Assembly: GCF_001612615.1 (NCBI RefSeq)
Contig: NZ_BDAU01000023.1
Span: 1 to 42,633 of the forward strand
DNA length: 42,633 nucleotides
Direction: 5' to 3'
DNA from: Nocardia amikacinitolerans NBRC 108937
Lineage (GTDB): Bacteria; Actinomycetota; Actinomycetes; Mycobacteriales; Mycobacteriaceae
Of this stretch, positions 1-9,400 are shown one piece after another; within the stretch, counting starts at the first letter, position 1, and every line of letters starts with the position of its first letter. Below the pieces are notes generated by a model. The model made no database searches. It saw only the letters and a program-made list of their open reading frames with translations, and was not told where the DNA came from. The translations under genes and the position numbers were made by a program.

Positions 1-480
1 CCGTCCCGGCGGCACCGTGCCAGGCTGCGCAGGATTCCTCGCCGCGCCCGTCCCGGCGGCACCGTGCCAGGCCGCCCATGGCCACTCGCCGCGCACCCGC
101 TGCCGTTCTGTCGGCGCCGTGCCGGGGCGTCTCGGGCGACTCGCCGTGCACCTGCTCTTGTCCTGTCGGCACCGTGCCGGGGCGTCTCGGGCGACTCGCC
201 GTGCACCTGCTCCCGTCCCGTCGGCACCGTGCCAGGCTGCGCAGGATTCCTCGCCGCGCCCGTCCCGGTGGCACCGTGCCAGGCCGCCTATGGCCACTCG
301 CCGTGCACCCGCTGCCGTCCTGTCGGCACCGTGCGGGGCGTCTCGGGCGACTCGCCGCGCACCTGCTGCGGTCCTGTCGGCACCGTGCCGGGGCGTCTCG
401 GGCGACTCGCCGCGCACGCGCTGCCGTCCTGTCGGCACCGTGCCGGGCCGCCCAGCGCCCACTCGCCGCGCACCCCTGCT
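1..480. repeat. Degenerate tandem repeat array, unit about 48-58 bp
   Basis: About nine imperfect copies of a unit marked by GGCACCGTGCC recur at roughly 11, 59, 113, 168, 222, 270, 325, 379 and 437. Two spacer types alternate: one with GGGGCGTCTCGGGCGACTCG and one with CAGGATTCCTCGCCGCG. The array is open in several frames, but the translations are arginine-, proline- and alanine-rich and look non-coding. It begins before the window edge, so the total length is unknown. It resembles in style the arrays after the acyltransferase and secreted-protein genes of this window, although the unit differs. Confidence 0.85.
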
Positions 481-483
481 GCG

Positions 484-603
484 GTTCGATCCGATCTCTT
501 CGAGAACCTGGAGGAGGCCGATCAGCTCGCCGATCGGATCGCCGTGCTGGACGGCGGCCGTTGCGCTCGTCGGCTGCCGCGGAGTGCGGCATCGCTGGCG
601 CCT
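484..603 (+). pseudogene. ABC transporter ATPase fragment (DrrA-like)
   Basis: Directly after the repeat array one frame reads LFENLEEADQLADRIAVLDG and then a glycine and arginine. This matches the stretch after the Walker B/H-loop region of daunorubicin-type (DrrA) ABC ATPases, where the family usually has Y-LEEAD-LADRIAV-D-GR. Nothing else of the ATPase (Walker A, signature, Walker B) is present, and the reading frame runs into unrelated sequence downstream. I call it a gene relic about 25 codons long. It could be chance similarity, but the match is long and specific. Confidence 0.5.
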
Positions 604-1056
604 GGCATGGGCTGATCACCTCGCCGGTGTCAGCTCGGCGCGGCCACCGCCTGGGGTCTGCGGCGCTCGGCCGTAGACGGATCGAGCGCGGGCTGTCGAC
701 CAGCCGTGGTCCGAGCAACCGGTGAGTCTGTCGAGCCGCCGGGGGCGCGGTGTCCAATGGCAGGAAGGCGGAGTCCGCATTCCGATCGGCGGGCTGGCCG
801 AGCTCGCGTTCCACTGTGCGGCGTGCGGCTCGGCGGGCGAGACGGCCGGATTAGGTGCGCTGTCCCTCGGCCTCTATTGCTCGGGCACGAGGGCGCCGGA
901 AAGTGCCGGGCGTGGCGATGGCACCAGTGGACATCCGCGAAGTGCCGCGAGTTCCGACCGCCGGTGACCGGTTCGCCGAGCGCGGCCCGAGCGGGCGTGG
1001 ATCGTTCGCACCAGACCCGCGCGCGGGTGTTTCGGATTGGGTGGGACGATTGCGGG
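604..1056. other. Intergenic stretch without a recognisable gene
   Basis: No reading frame here has a convincing protein, although several are open because of the high GC content. The promoter of the downstream membrane protein gene presumably lies near the end. I saw no clear hairpin or repeat. Confidence 0.5.
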
Positions 1057-2274
1057 ATGTCTGTGGTTCGTCGTCCTCCTGTGGTGGCGGATCTGACGTT
1101 GGTTACGGCGGGGGCGATGACCGCCAACGTCGCCGGCTATCTGCTGCAACTGTTGGCCGGGCGGTGGCTCGGCGTCACCGGGTACAGCGAGTTCGCGAGT
1201 CTGCTGGCGGTGCAGCTGCTGTGTGCCGTGCCCGCGCTGGCGCTGCAGAACGTGGTGGCGCGCGAGCGGGTGCGCGGGGCCGAGGTGTCGGCGCTGCGCG
1301 GGTTGCAGTGGCGATGCGCGCTGATCGTCGCGGTGGTGGCGGCCCTCTTGGTCCCGGTGGTGACGGTCGCGCTGGATGTGGGTGTGGTGGCGTGCGCCGG
1401 TGCGCTGTGCGCCGCGCCCGCGCTGGTGCTGCTCTCCGGTGAGCAGGGGATTCTGCAGGGCGGCAGGCGCTTCCGCGAGCTCGCGGTGGTCCTCGGTTCG
1501 GCGGGTGTGGCGCGGGTGGCGCCCGCGCTTGTCGTGCTCGCGTTCGGCGGCGGGGCCGGGGCGGCGTTGTGGGCGGCGGCGCTCGGGCTGGTCGCGGCGG
1601 CGATCTTCGCGCGCGTTCTTGCCGGCGCGCCGACGGCGGAGAGCGAACCCGGCGAACACACCGTCGGCGTGCTCCCGGTGCTGCGGGCCGCGCAGGTGCA
1701 GGCCGCGCTGATGGCGCTGTCGTCGGCCGACCTGATCGTGGTGCGGATGGTGCTCGACGAGGTCGACGCCAGCCGCTACGCCCTCGGCGCCATCGCCACC
1801 AAGATCGCGTTCTGGCTGCCGCAGGCGGTGGGCGTCGTCCTCTACCCGCGGATGGCCCAGCCGACCCACTCCGCGCGCGCCATCCGCGACGCCCTCGCCG
1901 TGCTCTCCGCCATCGGCATCGTCGCGGTGCTCTGCGCCGCCCTCGCCGCCCCGATCGCCCCGCTGCTGGCGGGCCAGGACTACGCGCCGATCCAAGGCCT
2001 GCTCTGGCTGTTCGCCCTGCACGGCGCCATCCTCGCGGTGTTGCAAGGCGCCATGCTCTCCGCGATCGCCGTCGACCGCACCGCCCTGGCCGCCGTCACC
2101 TGGATCGGCCTCGCCATCGAGGTCACCCTCATGGTCTCCTTCGCCCGCACGGTCCCGTCCCTCATCGTCACCGCCGTCTCCGTCGCCGCCGCCACCACAC
2201 TCGTCGTCGCAGTCGTCGTCCTGCGCACCGCCGCCCACACCCAACCCGCCGAACCCCAACCCGCAGCGGACTGA
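1057..2274 (+). CDS. MOP/Wzx-type flippase-like integral membrane protein
   Basis: This 405-residue protein is almost entirely hydrophobic, with roughly ten to twelve predicted membrane segments interrupted by short basic loops. The start ATG at 1057 gives MSVVRRPPVVADLTLVTAGA, a short basic head leading into the first helix. Codons upstream are open but lack protein-like character. Composition and length fit the polysaccharide flippase (MATE/Wzx/MurJ-like) superfamily, which moves lipid-linked sugars across the plasma membrane; mycobacterial Rv3630 is a possible relative. No catalytic motif is expected in this family, so the substrate cannot be read from the sequence. The envelope genes nearby (DUF3068 protein, acyltransferase, AftD) are compatible with a cell-wall role. 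Confidence 0.75.
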   Translation: MSVVRRPPVVADLTLVTAGAMTANVAGYLLQLLAGRWLGVTGYSEFASLLAVQLLCAVPALALQNVVARERVRGAEVSALRGLQWRCALIVAVVAALLVPVVTVALDVGVVACAGALCAAPALVLLSGEQGILQGGRRFRELAVVLGSAGVARVAPALVVLAFGGGAGAALWAAALGLVAAAIFARVLAGAPTAESEPGEHTVGVLPVLRAAQVQAALMALSSADLIVVRMVLDEVDASRYALGAIATKIAFWLPQAVGVVLYPRMAQPTHSARAIRDALAVLSAIGIVAVLCAALAAPIAPLLAGQDYAPIQGLLWLFALHGAILAVLQGAMLSAIAVDRTALAAVTWIGLAIEVTLMVSFARTVPSLIVTAVSVAAATTLVVAVVVLRTAAHTQPAEPQPAAD

Positions 2275-2405
2275 GGTCCCTGCGCATCGAGCGCTCGTAG
2301 CGCCGCACCGATCGCGCTGCACGCCGCACCGACCCACCATCTGTCGCCGACGGCGAGGCTTGCGGTGGCTGCCGCGCCGACCCGCCGTCCATCCCGGCTG
2401 CTGCG

Positions 2406-2975
2406 TCAGACATGTGGCAGGAGGTCGGACGCGGCCCGAAGCTGATCGAATGCTCGCCGCGACCGGCCTTGGTCGAGGAACTTCTTGATATGCGCGGAGC
2501 AGCCCGCGCTGGCGTCGACGCTGGTGTCGACTCCGAGGTCATAGATTGCGTGAGCGTGGACCGATTCAGCCTGTTCGGCCGCGGATCCGACGGGCCGGTC
2601 GCCGCGCTGCTGTTCGCGGCGCTGTAGCTCGGCGAGAGAGCAGTGGACGCCGACGAAGACGACATCGATGCCAGCGAAGACGGTCAGGCAGTCGCGTAAT
2701 CGCCAGGGCTCGCTCAGAACGTGGTCCATGATGATGTCGTTGCCCGCCAGAGCCATCCCGGCGACCGCTCGGTGGAACCCGGCTCGTGTTCGTCGCAAGA
2801 CATCGGTGAGTGCGGCCGTGTCGAGTTCGTGGGTGCGTATTTCCGAACGCATCGCGCCGATCATGTCGACGCCCATGTGGAAGAAAGGCTGCTCTAGATC
2901 GCTGAGCAGTTGACGTGCGAGGCTCGTCTTGCCAGAGCTGGAGACGCCGTTGAGAAGAATGACCTGACCAGGTGC
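2406..2975 (-). CDS. Chloramphenicol phosphotransferase-like P-loop kinase; start codon lost or non-canonical
   Basis: The reverse strand encodes QVILLNG followed by the P-loop GVSSSGKTS (2948-2922). It continues in the same frame through GNDIIMDHVL, VGVHCSLAEL and RREQQRGDRP to the stop at 2406. These are hallmarks of the CPT family (PF07931), small P-loop kinases that include the Streptomyces chloramphenicol 3-O-phosphotransferase. The C-terminus looks complete. No ATG, GTG or TTG lies in frame between the upstream stop near 3107 and the P-loop. The first in-frame ATG, at 2876, would remove the P-loop and yield a dead enzyme. The 5' end therefore appears to have been cut by a rearrangement that joined it to the opposing remnant at 3014. 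A rare ATT start at 2960 cannot be excluded. The extent given is that of family-like sequence, not a proven start. Confidence 0.6.
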   Translation of the reverse strand, partial: APGQVILLNGVSSSGKTSLARQLLSDLEQPFFHMGVDMIGAMRSEIRTHELDTAALTDVLRRTRAGFHRAVAGMALAGNDIIMDHVLSEPWRLRDCLTVFAGIDVVFVGVHCSLAELQRREQQRGDRPVGSAAEQAESVHAHAIYDLGVDTSVDASAGCSAHIKKFLDQGRSRRAFDQLRAASDLLPHV

Positions 2976-3013
2976 GGTTTCGTGCTCGGCGACTCGCCCA
3001 GCGAAACCGGCCG

Positions 3014-3303
3014 GGATTCGGTGTGCTGGTGGACCGCGAGTTGCTGTATCTCCGCCAACGCTGGGACGGCGACGACGTTCCCGGCGCCGACTATCCGAGC
3101 GAGATCACCAACGGCTACCGCACTCGCCAGGTCGAAGTGCGCGATACCGGCGAAGCGGTCCGGACCGGCCTCGACGACTTCCACTCAATCCGCCGATCGA
3201 CCTATGGGATCCAGATCTGGCCGATCAGCAGATCACGGCGGAGGAGTTCGAGAAGGCTTGGGACAGTGCCGTTCCCGCACCGGAGGCTGGTACAGCTGAG
3301 GGC
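3014..3303 (+). pseudogene. Frameshifted remnant of an unrecognised protein
   Basis: One frame reads protein-like sequence beginning LVDRELLYLRQRWDGDDVPG and continuing to EAVRTGLDDFHS near 3186. From 3187 the sensible frame shifts and reads PPIDLWDPDLADQQITAEEF and then EKAWDSAVPAPE. One missing base around 3186 explains the join. The 5' part of the gene is absent and is replaced by the opposing kinase relic. I do not recognise the family. The acidic, non-repetitive composition and the neat fit across two frames are why I do not treat it as a shadow. Confidence 0.5.
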
Positions 3304-3323
3304 CGTGCTCGGCAGAGACGAAG

Positions 3324-3356
3324 ACGGCTCCCCGACCAATCAGGCCGGGGAGCCGT
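3324..3356 (-). terminator. Hairpin terminator of the DUF3068 gene
   Basis: ACGGCTCCCCG (3324-3334) pairs perfectly with CGGGGAGCCGT (3346-3356) around an 11-base loop. It lies 19 bp beyond the DUF3068 stop on the minus strand. No long T-run follows, which is usual in high-GC actinobacteria. Confidence 0.75.
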
Positions 3357-3374
3357 TTCAGAACCGCTGGAAAC

Positions 3375-4529
3375 TCAGAGGTTCTTCTTCACGTTGATCT
3401 GCTCGGTCGGAGCGTCATCCGCACCGCGCGGCGCACCACCACGCGGGGGAGCGGCCGAACCGCTCGGCGGCAGGTTGCCACCGCGGACCGGGCGGGCGGG
3501 GGCGGGCGCGTTGCCGCCGCGAACACCGAGGATCACGCCGACGATCGCCAGGATCACGCCGAGCACGCCGAGCACGATCGGCATGATGCGGCCGTACAGG
3601 GACAGGCGGTCGATGTTGTCCTGAGCCACCGCCATCTGCGACTCGATGGTGTTCTCGTCGAAGATGATGTTCGACTTCAGCGCGGTGACGTCCGGCTTGT
3701 CGCCGCTGCGCGCGTAGAACAGGTGGAGCTGCTCGCCGCCCTTGATGACGGTGCCGGTCTGCGGCTCGACCCACAGGTCGCGGGTGTTGGTGTAGAAGCG
3801 GGTCATGGTGACCGGCTCTTCACCCTCGAGGCCCCACTTGGCGGCGGGCAGCGAGAGGCGGTTGGTCGGCGCCTGCACGACGTCCCACAGGTTGGTGACC
3901 GGGATGGTCTGCTGGAAGTGGTAGACCTTCATGCTGTTGATCTCGGTCTCTTCGACGAAGTTGATGTCGAAGGTCTTGCGCGCGTTGATGTCGAAGTACG
4001 GGTACGACTTCTTCTCGGTGCCGATCGGGAAGCGGTACTGCAGACCGGTGTGCTGCACGGGGTCGGCGATGCTCTCGCCTTCCTTGTTGACCGTGGTCGC
4101 GATGGAGCCGTTGGGCTCCTTGTCGACCGGCATGCCGGTCTTGCGGTCGATGGTCACCCGGTCGACGACCGCGGTGAGCAGGCCGGTGTCGCCCTGCTTG
4201 TCGATCCGCCGCAGGGTCTGACCTGCCTGAACCGTCATCTCCGTGGCGTTGGAAGGCTCTTCGACCGTGAGGAACCGCTGCGAGATCAGCGGAACGTTGG
4301 AGTCCACCTTGGCCGCGCCTTCGGGCGCCGTCAGCGACCGGGAGTCGAGCACCAGGCTCTCCGAGCCCTGCTGACTGTTCGCGATGGTGGTGATCTCGAG
4401 ATCGAGAGGAGTCTTGGCCAGTTTGTCGACGGTGTACGTCGGGATCATCAGCGCCATCACGATAAGCAACGCGCCGAGACCCACGAGCAGGCAGGCCACC
4501 GTCCTTCTGGTACCGGCACTCAGTGCCAT
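3375..4529 (-). CDS. DUF3068 (PorA-family, PF11271) membrane-anchored envelope protein
   Basis: The protein has 384 residues. An N-terminal membrane helix (about residues 10-30, VACLLVGLGALLIVMALMIP) is followed by a large extracytoplasmic domain. Near residue 320 lies a second helix (IMPIVLGVLGVILAIVGVIL), and the tail is proline- and glycine-rich. This two-helix layout and motifs such as YPYFDI and YFxNxRDLWVEP-like segments fit DUF3068, found across Mycobacteriales and named after PorA in Pfam. The function is not established. The ATG at 4529 was chosen because GAGGAG lies about nine bases upstream and the protein then starts at the helix; the 26 codons before it are not protein-like. It is divergent from the acyltransferase with about 200 bp between them. 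Confidence 0.85.
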   Translation of the reverse strand: MALSAGTRRTVACLLVGLGALLIVMALMIPTYTVDKLAKTPLDLEITTIANSQQGSESLVLDSRSLTAPEGAAKVDSNVPLISQRFLTVEEPSNATEMTVQAGQTLRRIDKQGDTGLLTAVVDRVTIDRKTGMPVDKEPNGSIATTVNKEGESIADPVQHTGLQYRFPIGTEKKSYPYFDINARKTFDINFVEETEINSMKVYHFQQTIPVTNLWDVVQAPTNRLSLPAAKWGLEGEEPVTMTRFYTNTRDLWVEPQTGTVIKGGEQLHLFYARSGDKPDVTALKSNIIFDENTIESQMAVAQDNIDRLSLYGRIMPIVLGVLGVILAIVGVILGVRGGNAPAPARPVRGGNLPPSGSAAPPRGGAPRGADDAPTEQINVKKNL

Positions 4530-4731
4530 GCAAACACTCCTCGTCGTAGAACACAGGTCGGTGCGTAGTACTGCGGGAATCCCGCGGCACTTCGTGAGCC
4601 CCGACACTAACAGTCCTTTGGCGTACCATGCGGTGCCGAGGCCGGAATCCGACCAGAAATCGCCCGAGTTTAGCGCGAAAAGTGAAACGAGTAGTTCTCA
4701 CCTGGAGAATTCCCCGGCAGACTGGAGTTCG

Positions 4732-5967
4732 ATGACCGCCACCCTCGCCGCCCGAACCGCGGCCGCGAACCCCGCGCGGACGCGCGGCTTCGTGCCCGCG
4801 TTGGAAGGAATGCGTGGGATGGCTGCGCTGGGCGTCCTGGTCACGCACGTCGCCTTCCAGACCGGCGCGACCGGAATGCCGGTGCTCGGCAGAATCTGGG
4901 AACGCTTCGACATGGCCGTCGCGGTGTTCTTCGCGCTCTCCGGATTCCTGCTCTGGCGCCCGCACGCCACGGCGGCCCGCGACCTCGGCGCGGCGCCTTC
5001 GGTCGGCTACTACCTGCGACATCGTGCCGCGCGCATCCTGCCCGCCTACTGGGCGGTGGTCTGCTTCGTACTGCTCTTGCTGCCGAGCGCCGCCGATACC
5101 GCGGGCTGGCGGGTATGGGCGTCCAACCTGGCGCTGACGCAGGTCTTCGTGCCGCTGACGCTGACGGATGGGCTCACGCAAATGTGGAGCCTCTCGGTCG
5201 AGGTGGCGTTCTATTTGGTGCTGCCGCTGTTGGCGTTCGCGATCGTCCGGTTGCGGGGGAAGTCGGCGCGCTGGCGAGCGCCGGCGGTGCTGGCATTGGG
5301 GCTGGCGAGCCTGAGTTGGAATTTCATTCCGGTGCCGACTCCGGACGCGATCCACTCCGACAACTGGCTGCCCGCGTATCTGCCGTGGTTCGCGGCGGGC
5401 ATGCTGCTCGCGGAGCTGGTCGATGATGTGCATCCGCTATCAATCTGGCGGCGCATCGCGGGCAACCAGCTGCTGATGTGGACCGTCGCGCTGATCGCCT
5501 TCCTGCTCTCGTCCACCGATTTCGGCGGACCCGCGGGACTCACCCGCGCCGAACCGTGGCAGTACGCCGCGAAGATGGCCCTCGGCGCGATCATCGGCTT
5601 CGGCCTGCTCGCGCCGCTGGTGCTCGGCGATCGGAAACATCGCTGGCTGGAGTCTTCCGTCGCGGCAACCCTCGGCCGCTGGTCCTACGGCGTCTTCCTC
5701 TGGCACCTCGCGGTGCTCTCGATCGTCTTCCCGGTGTTCGGCATCCTCCCGTTCGCCGGCAACTTCGTCTACGTCCTCGCCCTGACCGTCGCCCTCACCT
5801 TGCCCGTGGCCGCGGCCAGTTACGCGCTGGTGGAGGAACCATCGCGGAAGTTGGCTCGGCGGATGGATCGCCGGAAGACCGAGCGGAAAGACGCGGCGGT
5901 CGCCGCGGAGGAGCAGCCGATCAGCCCGAAGGGTGTGCCGGACCCGGCGCAGGTCGGAGCGCCCTGA
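4732..5967 (+). CDS. Acyltransferase family 3 membrane protein
   Basis: This 411-residue protein has the acyltransferase-3 (PF01757) layout: about ten membrane helices with the signature GMRGMAALGVLVTH (R-x10-H) in the first helix, where the arginine and histidine are thought to support acyl transfer. Further family segments are FFALSGFLLWRP, RAARILPAYW, MWSLSVEVAFY and LGRWSYGVFLWH. Members transfer acetyl, succinyl or longer acyl groups to envelope sugars or lipids; the substrate here is unknown. Start ATG at 4732 has GGAG just upstream. The last twelve residues (GVPDPAQVGAP and the preceding lysine) are encoded by the first unit of the tandem array that continues after the stop, so the C-terminus has probably been altered by repeat growth. 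Confidence 0.88.
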   Translation: MTATLAARTAAANPARTRGFVPALEGMRGMAALGVLVTHVAFQTGATGMPVLGRIWERFDMAVAVFFALSGFLLWRPHATAARDLGAAPSVGYYLRHRAARILPAYWAVVCFVLLLLPSAADTAGWRVWASNLALTQVFVPLTLTDGLTQMWSLSVEVAFYLVLPLLAFAIVRLRGKSARWRAPAVLALGLASLSWNFIPVPTPDAIHSDNWLPAYLPWFAAGMLLAELVDDVHPLSIWRRIAGNQLLMWTVALIAFLLSSTDFGGPAGLTRAEPWQYAAKMALGAIIGFGLLAPLVLGDRKHRWLESSVAATLGRWSYGVFLWHLAVLSIVFPVFGILPFAGNFVYVLALTVALTLPVAAASYALVEEPSRKLARRMDRRKTERKDAAVAAEEQPISPKGVPDPAQVGAP

Positions 5968-6262
5968 GTCCGGACGATCGGTCCGCGGGGTGTGCTTGAC
6001 CTGGGCAGGTTGGGGTGCTTCGAGTTCGGCCGATCGGTCTGCGGGGTGTGCTTGGCCCGGGCAGGTCGGGGCGCCTCGAGTCCGGCCGATCAGTCGGCGG
6101 TGTGCCGGACCCGGCGCGGGTCGGAGCGCCTGGAGTCCGGCCGGTCAGCTTGTGGGGTGTGCTTGGCTCGCGCAGGTCGGGGCGCCCTGAGTCCGGCGGA
6201 TCAGTCCACGCTGTGTGCCGGACCCGATGCGGGCCGGGGCGCCTGAGTCGGGCCGATTCACA
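5933..6262. repeat. Tandem repeat array overlapping the acyltransferase 3' end
   Basis: Six imperfect units of about 54-57 bp follow one another, each with a GTGTGCYKGRCCC-like head, a CAGGTCGGRGCGCC-like middle and a GAGTCCGGCCGATC-like end. The first unit begins inside the acyltransferase gene and contains its TGA at 5965-5967. Units start near 5933, 5990, 6047, 6101, 6156 and 6211. The array sits between this stop codon and the hairpin at 6328-6390. Confidence 0.85.
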
Positions 6263-6327
6263 CGATCGGCTGAAACATGACCGACCCTCTGCGGGCGTGT
6301 ACGCCTCCGCGCAAGTCGCATTCGCTG

Positions 6328-6390
6328 CCACACAACCTTTGCACGCCTCGCATAGGCACCGGCTATGTGAAGCGTGTGGAACATATGTGG
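6328..6390. terminator. Dispersed hairpin element, copy 1 (3' of aftD)
   Basis: CACGCCTCGCATAG (6342-6355) pairs with CTATGTGAAGCGTG (6363-6376) at 12 of 14 positions around the loop GCACCGG. The stem extends further outwards through CCACA and TGTGG. A second copy with substitutions in both arms and an almost identical loop lies at 23518-23582. Both lie just downstream of a minus-strand stop codon (aftD here, gnd there). A bidirectional terminator or a REP-like element are the likeliest readings. Confidence 0.7.
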
Positions 6391-6439
6391 GATCGCGCAG
6401 GCGGCGGGACAGCAGGCTGTTTTGCCGGTGCGGTGTGGC

Positions 6440-9400
6440 TCAGCGGCGGGGTGGGAGGGCGGCGAGGCCGACGGCGATTACCGCGATGAGAGCGGGGAGT
6501 TGGACCCAGAGGGAGTGGCCCATGTAGCCGTCGGGGGCGCGCCATGGGCCGGTGGACAGCGCGGCAGCCGAGAGGGCGGTGCCGATACCTGCTGTCGCGG
6601 CGAGGAAACGGGTGGTGTGGCGGTCGGCGAACTGGGTCGCGGCCAAGCCCGCTGCCGTCAGCGCGGTTCCGACGGGGCCCGCGATGATCGTTGCGCCTGC
6701 CACAAGGCCGACTGCGCCCACGGCACGGTTCCGCCAAGGCCGCGGCGGGGTAGCTGTGTCTGCGAGGGAGTCGACCGAAACCCGGCGCCCCCGAGGCACC
6801 GCCAACAACGCCAACGGCACCAACAACAGCAACCCGCCGAAGATCCCCAGCCGGTACCACCGATCCACCGGGAACGAAATCGTGATCGGCCCCGCGGCGT
6901 CCGCGGGCAGCAACCACCCCTGCTGCCACCCGTCCACCACGACCGGCTCGAGCGAACGCCCATCGGCGGTGTGCGCCTCCCAGCTGACGTTCGTGCTCAA
7001 CGGCAACACCAGCAGCCGAAGATCCGTGGCGGGTGCGATTGGCTGGAAGTCGGTGCGGTTCAAACGCAGTCGATCGACGGAGAACAATTCCGTAGGCGCC
7101 ACAACAACTTCCGCGCGACCCTCCCGCACCGGGAGGACTTCGTCGGAGCACGCCCGAGCGGAAACCGGTGCTCCGGAACGCAACTCGCCCACCGTCGCCG
7201 TCACGGAAGTGCGCACCGTGCGTCCGCCGAGAGCGATCGTCGGCCCGGCCTCGCACGGCACGGTCACCTCGCGATCCAGCCCGGCGGGCGCGGGGTAGTC
7301 CGGCCCGAGCACCGCGACTTCGGCGATGCCGGGCGGTTGGGTGAGGGCGAAGCCGAGCGCGGTCTTGTCCAGCACCGGCTTCCAGCTCTGCACGCTGAGC
7401 TCGATCCGGTCGGTGACCGTCGGATACAACGAGATTCGCGTCGCTTCGCCGGGGTCGACCTCGCGGACCTGCGGACCGTTGCCGAGGTTCACCGACACCG
7501 AGGTCGGCGCGGCGGGCAACCCGCCGAGCGACGGGGTGATGTCGAGGCCGGTGACCAGCGCGGGTTCGGGCAGTTCGATGGTGAGAGTCGGCTTGGGGTC
7601 GGTGATGTCGCGCACCGAGTCTTCCGGCGCGGTCCAGCTCGTGCGCGGATCGCCGTCGGTCGCGGCGAACGCGGACCCGCGCAGGTCGCCGACATCGGCC
7701 TTGCCGCGCGCCACCGGCCTGCTGCGGTCGGTGAGCAGCGCCTCCAACGCGGGACCCTGCCGGGTGCGCACGGTGAGCTCGGGGACGACCGTCATGGGCA
7801 CGGGCGAGTCGAGGGTGCGGTCGAAGAGTCCGGGCTCCTCCGGCGCAAGCGCCAGCCCTTTGCTGCACCGAACCCGGTCCGGCGCGTCGAAACAAGCGCT
7901 GCGACCGGGGAATTCCTGGCCGAGGTCCCAGGCCGTCACCTGCGCGTCCTCGGGAGTGGGCGGCAGTACGGTGTGGTGCCGGATGTCCACGCGGACCGGG
8001 GCGTCGCGGACGGTGTAGTCGTCGAGAGTCAACTCGCTGATACCGAATTGGCCACCGCCGGAACCGCCTTCGGTCCGGATGGCGGTGATGGTCAGCCACT
8101 CGGTGCGTCCGGCGGGCAACGAAATGGACACCTGCGCACCGGGTTCGGTGATCCGCGCCGAGACGCTGCCGTTGTCGGTGCGCACCTCGACCCACTTCAC
8201 CGGATCGCCGATCGCCGCCGAACTGGTCGTCAAACGCAGCAGCCCGGAGCTGATCGGCTCGTCCAGATCGAGCCGAAGCCATTGGCCCACAGCACGTTCC
8301 GTGCCGTTGCTGATCCATGCGGTCGAGGGATCGCCGTCGACGACCGCGGCGGTAGAACTGCCGGGCGCCGCGCCGCCGAGCTGGGTGGCGTCGGCGGCCG
8401 AACTGGACGCGGTCACGGTCGCACCGGACCATTCCCCGCGCACCAGCTCAGCGCCGGGCACCGCGTAGTCGGGCACCAGATTGTGGGTGCGCCGGGCGTC
8501 GTCGGGCGCGCGCAGCGCCGAATTGTGGTTGTCGACCTTCCCGAAGTCGGCCTCCCGGTCCATCGGCGTATCGGTGACTGTCACCGGCCCGATCGGCAGA
8601 CCCGCGCGTGCGGCGTCGGAGGCGAGCAGCGTCGGGCCCGGTGCCGCGCCGTCGCGGTCGAGGCGCTCGAGTACTTCCGGCCCGCCCTGCACCACCGGTA
8701 CGTCCGCGAGCGGAACCGTGTACGCACCGGGGAACGAGTGGGGAGCCCCGGTGCCGGAACGGATTTCGACGTCGCTTCCCGCGGGCGGACGCGGCTCGAC
8801 CCGGTAGATCTCGACCGCACGATAAGCCGGTCGCAGATCCCCGTCGGCGACCAAATCGTCGGCGATGACGTTCGTTTCGATCGGCGATCCGAACTCGGCC
8901 ACCTTCGTCAGCCCGGGCGACCCCTCGATCGCACGGTGCGCGAGCAGCGGCCTGGTCGACCGCGAGGTCTCGGGGTCGAGATCGTTGCGCAGCACCAGAA
9001 TTCCGATGCCTTGGTCGGCGAGCGTCGTCGCCAACCCCGCCGACGGGCGTCCGTCCGCGATCAGCCGCTGCACCGAGTCCATCGCGCGAATGGTGCCCGG
9101 CGGGTTCAGCGGCACGGCGTCGCGCACCGCCCACGGCGTGCTCGCCAGTGCTTGCAGCGGCTCGTCGCGGGTCAGTCCCCAGACTTGGCTGCCGAAGGGC
9201 GCACCGGGCACGACCAGCGCGCGGGTGTCGGCGGCGTTCTCGGCCAACCAGTCCGCGGTCTGCTGCCAGTAGGCGGGCACCTCGTCGTAGGCGCCGCGAG
9301 GGGCGAGCTTGCCGGTCCAGGCCAGCGAGGTGGAGAGCGCGAGCGCGGTGAGGATCAGTCCGGCGACCGCGACCATCCTGTTGCGTTCCGGATGGGCGAA

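Noticed and set aside
1..480. A CRISPR array
   Set aside because: Units are degenerate and continuous without constant repeats and unique spacers, and no cas gene is present. The same applies to the arrays at 5933 and 35844.
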